Below are positions 55,997 through 64,000 of a DNA stretch of 64,000 nt, in pieces. The notes beneath the pieces were generated by a model. That model made no database searches. It saw nothing but the letters and a program-made list of their open reading frames with translations, and was not told where the DNA came from. Origin of the DNA: Allantophomopsis cytisporea. Taxonomy: Eukaryota; Ascomycota; Leotiomycetes; Phacidiales; Phacidiaceae. Every line of letters starts with the position of its first letter. The stretch's first letter is position 1. The stretch covers positions 124,001 to 188,000 of the forward strand of contig CP103022.1 in the NCBI GenBank assembly GCA_024752435.1, read 5' to 3'. Position numbers and translations under genes: made by a program.

Positions 55997-56637
55997 TTAT
56001 AGCCAAGACGGAACTATTCAGACACGAAATTCTGTCATGAGAGCAAGAGGGTAGCTGGAGAATGGGCCGGCCGATGTGTCTATTGGAGGCATGTCGGCAT
56101 GTGTATGATGGCATTACAGGTGGGTACCTTCGATATTTGGTTTTATCACAAGCTAATCAGTTATTCTAGAGCCTCAAAAGTTGAAAAGCGTTTAAGCCGT
56201 AAGGAAAAGTTGTAATTAGTTAGACCTAGCATCAGAGTATTCAAATTATGGCACAATTTGGTCACATCAACTGCATACGTCGTTCAAAGTGGTTGGTGAA
56301 TATTTCAGCATCGAATTTTGTGTCATGAGCACATTCGTAGCGATTTCGTGGACGAACTCCCGTCTCAATCGCCACATAGAAATTGCCCTAACATTATAGC
56401 GGATGAATTGTCGATCGAAGATGCATGTAACACTGTCGATAGTTGCAATTGGTAAAGAGTTGCTGATCGGAGAGCTCTCGTAGAAGGCGAATATCATCCG
56501 GATCCTGGTCACTTCACAATCGCATCGCAAAGCCGAAGTATCCAAGCAGATTGTTCGTATGCGTCCATTTTGAATCGCTATGGACTATGATGCAGTATCG
56601 AGAACACCCAGCCATAAAACCCCCAAAAGAAAGCCCC
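55997..56637. other. 0.6 kb convergent spacer
   Basis: 3' flanks of Y14 and Rpl23. No gene seen. Confidence 0.5.
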
Positions 56638-57511
56638 TTACATGACGACACCAGAGTTGGAGGCAATACGCTGTTAGTTAGTCAGTATGCGAATTCTTCC
56701 ATATAGTGCTGAGGGTGACTTACTGGCCACAACTCAGCTGCCTCCTTTCCGACTGGTCCAGTGATGGCGGATCCCTTCATCTCACCCTTTGGGTTGACGA
56801 TCTATAAAACGAAAATGTCAGCACTCCGTTCGTCTTGAACCAAACATCCTCCAAATTTCTGTCGAAAATTTCGTGGCCATATCTGCGAGCTCCTTCAACC
56901 CCACTATTGCTTGTTCCAACTCAAACAATCTCCCCTCTATCCTCCATCCCAAAGAAAATTTCTGCCACTCACCACACCAGCGTTGTCCTCGAAGTAAAGG
57001 AAGACACCGTCTGTTCGCTTCCATGGCTTGCTCTGTCTGACGATAACAGCTGGCATAACCTTCTTTCTGAGCTCAGGCTTTCCCTTCTTGACTGTGGCCA
57101 TAACCATGTCACCGACACCACCGGCTGGAAGTCTGTTAAGACGAGCACCGATACCCTTGACGGAGATGATGTACAAGTTGCGAGCACCGGAGTTGTCGCA
57201 GCAGTTCATGACGGCACCACTATAATCTTCGCGTTAGCTTCTTCTTCTTCTTCCTTCTTTCGCGTCGCATTGAGATCGGATGTTGCTTTCGAGGTGGATT
57301 CTTTCGATATTTCGCGATTGTTCGAGGGATTGAACGTACACTGGGAGACCGAGGGTCATCTTCAGCTTGCCACCTGGGGCACCACGGCTATAGGGCAGAG
57401 TATGTCAGTTTCGAGGTCTAATTTGATGTCGAGACATTGAGGCATGGAAAGTCGCGCAGAACTTCATTCCAGCACATTCGTTTGGGAGAGAACGTACGAG
57501 ATCTTGGCCAT
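56638..57511 (-). CDS. 60S ribosomal protein L23 (uL14)
   Basis: Five minus-strand exons, 57498-57511, 57340-57387, 56973-57219, 56724-56801 and 56638-56670, join in phase to a 139-residue protein, the expected size (yeast 137). The first exon holds only 14 coding bases. The protein reads MAKISRGAPGG, then [74 protein letters not shown] and a LWPRIASNSGVVM ending, all characteristic of uL14. This subunit lies at the 60S interface near the GTPase centre. Four introns in 139 codons is more than usual and may matter for regulation. Very confident. Confidence 0.97.
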
Positions 57512-58236
57512 TTTAACGGTATTTCTTTGATGTTGGTGAGGGTATCAAAGATGGGTGCTTCGTCGCTGGTCGGAAAAATCGCTGCTGTCGTCGTGTATTG
57601 GTGATCCGAGAATGCTGTACTGCAAGTCTTGGCGCTCGCTTACCGATCTTCGACAACCCTAGGTAGGGCTAATCAGAATCTTCAATCCGGAGAAAAGTAA
57701 AACGATCACGAACTTTTTCAAATGATGCACAATTGAGATTCAGAATGAGCTTGCAATGAAGATGTGAGCAGAAATTGAGGAGTGTTGTCATAATCTGCAT
57801 GTTCCACGTATGGATACTATTGCCTCTGTTTCATGAGGATTACAATCGCTACATTTAACACGGAAACATCATCATTTCAATGCGTTGAATCTTAGTCTTT
57901 TAACATAAAACCATGATTATACTATTTTACATGTAGAATTTGAAGTAACCAAAATTCATACTAGAATATGTAAAGCAATACTGGAAAGCAGGGCTACTTT
58001 TGTCCTGGCTTTCCATGACGCCTCATACCTCCAATCCATGCGCCATGCGCCCCGTCATCGTTTCCAAAGATGCAATGAATAAAAACAAACCCAAAAAAGC
58101 AATCGGAGACATTTTAGTGGAAGAAATATCTTATAAATACTCAGCTCACGCGAGAGAGGGTATAAGTTTGGCGTGGCAATGAGCTGACGGGATATAATAT
58201 CAGGAGGCAAGTCATGCAGGGTAAGGTTCAGTCAAA
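57512..58236. other. 0.7 kb spacer: Rpl23 promoter and Rpd3 3' flank
   Basis: The first ~200 bases upstream of the Rpl23 ATG should be its promoter (both flanking genes are on minus). The rest is A/T-rich 3' flank of the histone deacetylase gene. Confidence 0.5.
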
Positions 58237-60425
58237 CTATGGTTGAGACTCCTCCGCAATGACTTTCGATGCCTCCCCAGTGACCTCCTCTGTTTCCCGT
58301 TCTTCCTTGCCCTCTTCCTTTGCAACCTCTGGCTCTACCACTTCTGTCTTTGTCTCAACAGCTTCTATCTTTTCTGGAGCCTCTGCTGCGACTTCTTCAA
58401 CAGGCTCCGGGGCTGGGGGGCTTGAAGGGGCAGCAACAACATCAGCAGGTATAGTTTCTGATGCAGTAGTCGTGGGTACAGGTACAGATGCAGTAGGAGA
58501 CTGAGGAGGTGACACAGGGGCAGCAGTTGGTGCGGGTGCTGCTTCCTCTAAAGGTGTAGCAGCTGGCTCCTCGGTCATGTCAATATCCCCATCGGTATCA
58601 ACTGGTCTTGGTGACTCAGCACGAGACGCAACATTCGATGCAGGCTCTTCTTGAGCAATAGCGCTGAGTTGCTTATTCTTCATGACCTCCGCATTGACTT
58701 CGGCGTTGGCTTCGGTGGCCGCTGCTGTGGCTACCGCATCAGTAACTTCCATAGGTGTGACTACCCCGCTCATCTCGGTATCAGAAGCTGCATTATCATT
58801 CTGGTAGTCCATGATATTTCTGCGTTTTGCAGCTCCGTTCTGCGGGTGGACTCCACCATGTCTAGCTGCTTCGTCTTCATCATCACTCTCGTCTAACTCG
58901 TCGTCTCTAGAAATGTGTTGATCCCAACGACGCTTGGTGTGGCGAGTATCTTTGTTTTCATCAGCGTCCAAATCGTCAAGCTCAGCCTCTTCCTCATCAG
59001 TCATTCCCATCGAAGCACGCGGAATATCTTGCATCTGGACGGAGGGAGCGAATGCGGTCTTTTTGAGATTTTCGATTACTTGAATTTTGATCTTCTCCAA
59101 ATAATCAGTGGTGTTGGCGTTATCCATGTTAGACGCGCGAACGTCGAGCTCATAGTCAGGACCATAGTACTGCAGGTAAAGATTAGTTACAATCTTCAAC
59201 AACAGTGTATTTGATCACTTACCTCATAGTATTCGTTGAATGGTAGAGTGCTGTCCATTTCTTCTCCCACCAAAGTTCCGGTTTCGAATGCCCAGGTCCT
59301 AGCAACGTTGCGCATGGTGTATCCGCCACCACCAACAACCAAAGTTGGCAAGTTGAAGCTCTTGACGAACTTCACACAGTTTGCGTGGCCTCTCATTGAC
59401 AAGTTGAAGCATCCGAGACGGTCGCCAGATAAACTATCACCACCACACTGCAGTACAACCGCTTCTGGTCTGTAATACTGCATAACAGCAGAAATAACTG
59501 GCTCGAAGATACTTTTGTACGAGACATCATCGATACCATCGCGAAGCGGGAAGTTAACGGCATAGTTCTTGCCCTGGCCAACACCAGTGTCACGAAGCTC
59601 ACCAGTACCAGGGAAATATTCTCCGTACTTGTGGAATGAGCAGGTCATAACTCTATCGGTGGTATAAAAAGCTTCTTCGACGCCATCACCGTGGTGAACA
59701 TCGATATCAATGTAGAGGACTCTTTGTCGGAATCGGAGGAGCTCGATAATCCCGAGGACGATGTCTGAAAAGAGTTAGTATGTGCGTTTGTCTCCAAAGT
59801 AAAGGTTCAATCTTACCGTTGACATAACAGAAGCCACTGGCTTCACTCTTTTTTGCATGATGCAGTCCTCCAGCCCAATTAACGGCGATGTCGCACTTTC
59901 CACGGTTCAGGCGTGCAGCGCCCTCCATGCTACCGCCTGCACTAATTCCACAGAACTCAAAGAGTCCATCAAACACTGGGCAATCATCTCCGACATTGTA
60001 CTTTCCCTGTTCTTTCGCGTAAGATTCCATGTTGTCTGGAGTGACCTTCTGAAGGAAATCGATGTATTCGTCCGTGTGAAATTGGGTCATCTCATGTCTG
60101 GTAGCTGGCTTCGCGCGCTATGTTCCAAAGTCAGTAAGATCTCATTGGAAGGCCCAGGAATCCCCAGCGTGGTGGCGACAGCCCCGAAATTCGAACTCGA
60201 CGCAAATTGAGAAAAGCAAGAGATACTTACGTAGATTTCCATCTTCTTATAGATGCCATAGTTCATAATCAAACTATGGGCAAGACGAATTCGATGCGGC
60301 TTCATGGGATGGCCAGCAACATATGCGTAGTTCCCGACATCAGAATCGTAGAAATAAGCAACCTTCTTTCGATTACTGACACCATTCTGCGCGGGCGGAT
60401 CGATAGGTGCGAATCCGGACACCAT
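58237..60425 (-). CDS. Class I histone deacetylase Rpd3 (RpdA)
   Basis: Four minus-strand exons, 60231-60425, 59817-60117, 59223-59764 and 58237-59169, join in phase to 656 residues. The catalytic core (about residues 20-390) shows KVAYFYDSDVGNYAY, the charge relay pair H151 and H152 in GGLHHAKK, zinc ligands D187 and H189 in DIDVHHGDG and D275 in CGGDSLSGDRLG, and the catalytic Y314 in GGGGYT. Yeast Rpd3 is 433 residues; the surplus is a C-terminal extension that is acidic near residue 430 (EEEAELDDLDADE, DDELDESDDEDEAA) and then Pro/Ala/Glu-rich. Such extensions are usual in filamentous fungi, where part of the tail is needed for function. The enzyme works in Sin3-type repressor complexes. 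It is divergent from Rpn11. Confidence 0.95.
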
Positions 60426-61050
60426 TTTGGATTGTGAAAGATGCTGACAGGAGATATGGGCCTGTGAGTATCGCTATGGGTATGAGAAAAAGTATTGGGA
60501 TCAGATGAGTGTCGTAGGGGCAATTCAATGAATGTATAAGCGGTTCGCGATGTATATAAGTTGGGAAAGCAGGAAGTCGGAGGAGAGAGCTTCAGTCACC
60601 GTTATAGTGCGGAACTTGCCGCACTTGACAATAGCAACAATGTAAGCCAAGAAGTCTTGATGAACTCACACATCATTGTGAACAATTGGTTTATTGATAC
60701 CGAGAAGCAAATAGAACATGATAATATAAGATAAATAAGAACAATATCAATACTGCATCCCCGTTTTGAGATCCTCTTTATTTGTACAATAATAGGATAG
60801 AAATTGTAATCGATCTTGTGAAGAGGCATGATGATGGCACGCTCCTAAATCTGTGTTACTTAGAGCTATTTGCGCTAATGCACGTGACGACGCGCATCAG
60901 TAACCGCCTAGCTTGATATCATCTACAGCTCGTAGAGCAACACACGAAGCTTACATATCCCAAACCAAAAGCAAATCAACCAGTTCATCGACCGCCTCAG
61001 CTCGCCAGCTACAACATACCACACTCGATTCGTATACAGCTCACTTTAAG
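60426..61050. promoter_or_regulatory. Divergent promoter region between Rpd3 and Rpn11
   Basis: 625 bases. On the minus side a TATATA element at 60553-60558 lies about 130 bases before the Rpd3 ATG. A CACGTG element near the middle is entered separately. No coding sequence. Confidence 0.5.
60881..60886. promoter_or_regulatory. CACGTG E-box between Rpd3 and Rpn11
   Basis: A CACGTG core, read CACGTGAC, lies 165 bases before the Rpn11 start and 455 before Rpd3. It may serve either divergent gene through a bHLH factor; not shown. Confidence 0.35.
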
Positions 61051-62213
61051 ATGGATCGATTAAACAGAATGCTGGCCAATGCAGGTGGCATGGGTGGAAT
61101 GTCCGGTGCCACCCCAGGATCTGTATGTACATAGTTGTTTACCATGGGAAGCTTTCGAAGCTCCCTTTTGGTTGTTTGGGGGGGAAATGCTAATATCTAT
61201 GATGCTCACAGGATAACACCAATCTCATCGATAACTCCGAAACTGTATATATCTCTTCTCTCGCCCTTCTCAAGATGTTGCGACACGGGCGTGCTGGTGT
61301 ACCGATGGAAGTTATGGGCCTCATGCTTGGGGAATTCGTCGATGATTTCACAGTCAGAGTTGTGGATGTGTTTGCTATGCCTCAAAGTGGTACTGGTGTC
61401 AGTGTTGAAGCTGTAGACCCAGTGTTTCAAACGAAGATGATGGATATGTTAAGACAGACTGGAAGGTAAGAGCTTCAAAATCTAGCACGCTCTTGGGCGA
61501 GAAACTGACAGTGATATTCTAGACCAGAGACTGTAGTTGGATGGTATCACTCGCATCCGGGTTTTGGTTGCTGGCTTTCCTCGGTCGATATCAATACACA
61601 ACAGTCTTTCGAGCAACTCACACCTCGCGCCGTTGCAGTTGTCGTCGATCCTATTCAATCCGTGAAGGGCAAGGTTGTTATCGATGCTTTCCGTCTTATC
61701 AACCCACAGTCCCTCATGCTCGGTCAAGAGCCACGTCAAAGTACCTCGAACTTGGGACACCTCAATAAGCCATCCATTCAGGCACTCATCCATGGCCTCA
61801 ACAGACATTATTACAGTATCGCAATCAACTACAGAAAGTCAGCTCTTGAGGAGAACATGTTGATGAACTTGCACAAGCACGTATGGACGGAGGGACTGGA
61901 GATGAACGATTTCAGAGTGGAGGCAGCAAAGAACTCCGAAAGATTACAAAAGCTAGTCGGCTTATCGGAAGGATATGAAAAGCGTGTCAAGGAGGAGACA
62001 GAATTGACTAAGGACCAACTCAAGACCAGATATGTTGGAAAGGTCGATCCTAAGAAGCACTTGGAAGACGTTGGACAACAGCTCATCGAGGACAACATTG
62101 TCTCCGTCTCAAGGCAGATGATTGATAAGGAAGCCTCAGTACCAGTGAAGGAGACCAACGGTGTGAATGGTCAGACTCATGGAGAGGGCATGGATGTGGA
62201 TGATGAGCTTTGA
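61051..62213 (+). CDS. 26S proteasome lid deubiquitinase Rpn11 (PSMD14), JAMM metalloprotease
   Basis: Exons 61051-61122, 61212-61465 and 61523-62213 join in phase to 338 residues (yeast 306; the extra is N- and C-terminal). Rpn11 removes ubiquitin chains as substrates enter the proteasome. The JAMM zinc site is complete: E57 in PMEVMG, H118 and H120 in YHSHPGFGCW, and D131 in SSVD. The stretch after it (NTQQSFEQLTPRAVAVVVDPIQS) and the C-terminal helices (LTKDQLKTRYVGKVDPKKHLEDVG) are those of Rpn11, not the related Csn5. Both introns are small and the second splits an arginine codon just before PETVVGW. Very confident. Confidence 0.97.
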
Positions 62214-64000
62214 GGGACACGAATTACATTGTATTATAGGCGTTTAGAGCTTCGGCTTAAGCTTGGGAAACTTGCATGAGCAGAATATATGGAATGACGA
62301 ATGACATGGCCCCGTCTTGAACAAGTAGCTGGAGTATTCGTGTCAGAGCGCCAGACCAGCTTACACATCGCCACAGCAGTCCGGGGAAATTTATGCCCTG
62401 AGTGAGTGAAGAAGCAGAGACGACGAAGAAGTAACATGGGATTTCGTGCTGTAAACAACTGGTGGACTATCAAGATAGAAAGGTGAAATGAAAGTCTGTG
62501 ATAATCAAATAATTCCAATAACGGCAATAACGGCAAATACAACACTACGAAGGAATTTGTGATGTGTTATCGTGTATCATATTCTCTATATTTACCTACT
62601 GTGCTTCGTTATGTTTGAGAGTTCAAGTCAGAGCTCGCATGGTGCTTCGTCGGCTTTCACCCATGCGCTTAGCAGTGGGTATCCACCTTCTCGACCCATC
62701 CACCATGCAAACTTCAGCCTCTAACTGGTGAGCCTCAGGATTTGGGATTGCGTTGGATCGATTATCTGTCCTCGGAACAGACAGTCCGAGGACAAGCAGC
62801 ATCGACCTTCACACACACCCCTCACCAACCGGATTCGTGCGAGTAAGCATCGCGCGTGCTTGGCAGATTGTCGATTGAATGCGTGCGTATTCAACACTCT
62901 AACCTCCACAAACTCAAAAAATAGAGAGGCACAAGCCAGATTCTCCGCACTCAGCTATTCACTACTGCCCTTTCTCCCTTCTTCGTCGCCAGAAAGGCAC
63001 ACGGTGGCGGAGAAGCTCCATATTCTGGACACAGACTTCTCAACTTACCTTCAAGCAGCGCAAACTCTCCCTCGCATGCACGCTTCGCTTCACGGTCTTT
63101 TCCCTTCGAGACAACTGGCATGGGGCACAGACAGATTGGAGTGGGTCCTCCCTGGCACACACGCTTATGACCCGAGTTCCTAAGCCTTGAGATAGTGGGT
63201 CCCTGAGTTCTGTCATGCTGACATTTCAATTGGGTTTGGGCCTTGGTTGAGGCCGAGGGGATGGTGATATGGATTGTCAAGTCAAGTTAGCTTGTGGCTG
63301 CACTGACTGGCATTGCGTAGGATTGAGCATCCGGCGAGTTGTATGCGTGCTGGATATGGTGCTGCACTCCGTGGCCGATTCTGAGATTGAGCGAGAATAA
63401 TCGAGAAATATGAAGGGGATTTGTGGGAGTTGGCGTGGTTATCTTTCACTAGATATGTGTAAGTACAAGTAAATACACATATACACAGTGATAGACATAC
63501 ATATGCCTATCTGAAAGGTTTCGATGTGTCCATGATGAATCCGAGAAAACTCCAGTACCACTTGTAGAACATTCAATCTCCTCTATCATATGCATCGCCT
63601 CGCGCTCTCACCCCATAAATATGAACGCAATCAGTAAGGCGCTGGTGATTTTGCTCGAGGTAACGCACGGAGTAGTCCTCGGTTCTGTGTTTTCCCCTCC
63701 AGAACTAAGCTTTGGTCTTGGGAAAAGGTAGCATCACCCCCCCGCGATTAAGCTTGGTCCGCCACCAATCCCCAGTGAAAGTCAGCGCCTTTCCAGAAAG
63801 CCGGCAGATCACCCAAAGACTTAACACCAAGAGCTGCAATTGCGAGTCTGGCGCGGCACTCTATGGATGGATACCTTACTCGTCTAGGCTGGTGTACAAA
63901 GTCAGTGCTTTGCTCGGCCATAGTGGCATTGTCTTTGATGGCCTTGGTGGCATTATCGAAACAAACTAGGTACTGTACTGCACAGTATTCCCACGTAACC
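62214..64000. other. 1.8 kb terminal region without a supported gene
   Basis: 3' flank of Rpn11 then balanced sequence to the window edge. A 151-codon frame at 62728-63183 starts at GTG and has no ATG in its first 115 codons; a second at 63712-63969 has no recognisable content. I call neither. Confidence 0.45.

Noticed and set aside
56835..57440. 201-codon plus-strand frame
   Set aside because: Antisense shadow of Rpl23, crossing its introns, with no recognisable content.
62728..63183. 151-codon plus-strand frame
   Set aside because: Begins at GTG, first ATG only near its end, irregular composition and no splice partners that extend it.

Overview
This window is nuclear DNA from a filamentous ascomycete (Pezizomycotina). 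The evidence is short GT-AG introns of about 44-195 nt in most genes, wide A/T- and microsatellite-rich spacers, and families typical of mould genomes (Spa2-type polarity scaffold, DUF7514, Tos1-like wall protein, STAND-type N-terminal domain, long-tailed Rpd3). Leotiomycetes is a reasonable guess from the general look of the proteins, but that is inference. I found no tRNA or rRNA gene, no CRISPR array and no intact transposon. Every gene model was built by matching splice phase by hand, and exon coordinates are given in the entries.

Layout. 1-12.3 kb is dense: the 3' part of a DUF1295 membrane enzyme, transcription elongation factor TFIIS, an Mcy1/cys-12-type cysteine-synthase-like protein that is head-to-head with the complex I assembly methyltransferase NDUFAF7, a DUF7514 protein, a small conserved four-exon protein, and a divergent Atg14-like autophagy subunit. 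12.3-24.5 kb holds a secreted Tos1-like wall hydrolase, a tail-anchored protein with a STAND-type N-terminal domain, and the polarisome scaffold Spa2. 24.5-44 kb is gene-poor: Ssu72 and Nbp2-like (divergent), nicotinamidase and a GT8 glycosyltransferase lie between spacers of 1.3-4.6 kb rich in simple repeats. 44-64 kb is dense again: HMG-CoA reductase, a four-helix membrane protein, peroxisomal Pex13, an MFS transporter, the exon-junction protein Y14, ribosomal protein Rpl23 (uL14), class I histone deacetylase Rpd3 and the proteasomal deubiquitinase Rpn11, the last two being divergent.

Function. Most genes are housekeeping: transcription and its control (TFIIS, Ssu72, Rpd3), mRNA and protein turnover (Y14, Rpl23, Rpn11), organelles (NDUFAF7, Mcy1, Pex13, Atg14), sterol and NAD metabolism (HMGR, nicotinamidase) and hyphal polarity or wall (Spa2, Nbp2, Tos1). 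There is no biosynthetic cluster. The least ordinary items are the tail-anchored STAND-N protein with a PPPY motif, the Atg14 with an incomplete cysteine pair, genes that switch from C-rich to G-rich within the coding strand, and the microsatellite-laden gene deserts around Spa2 and Ssu72. I see no convincing wholly new multi-gene system.
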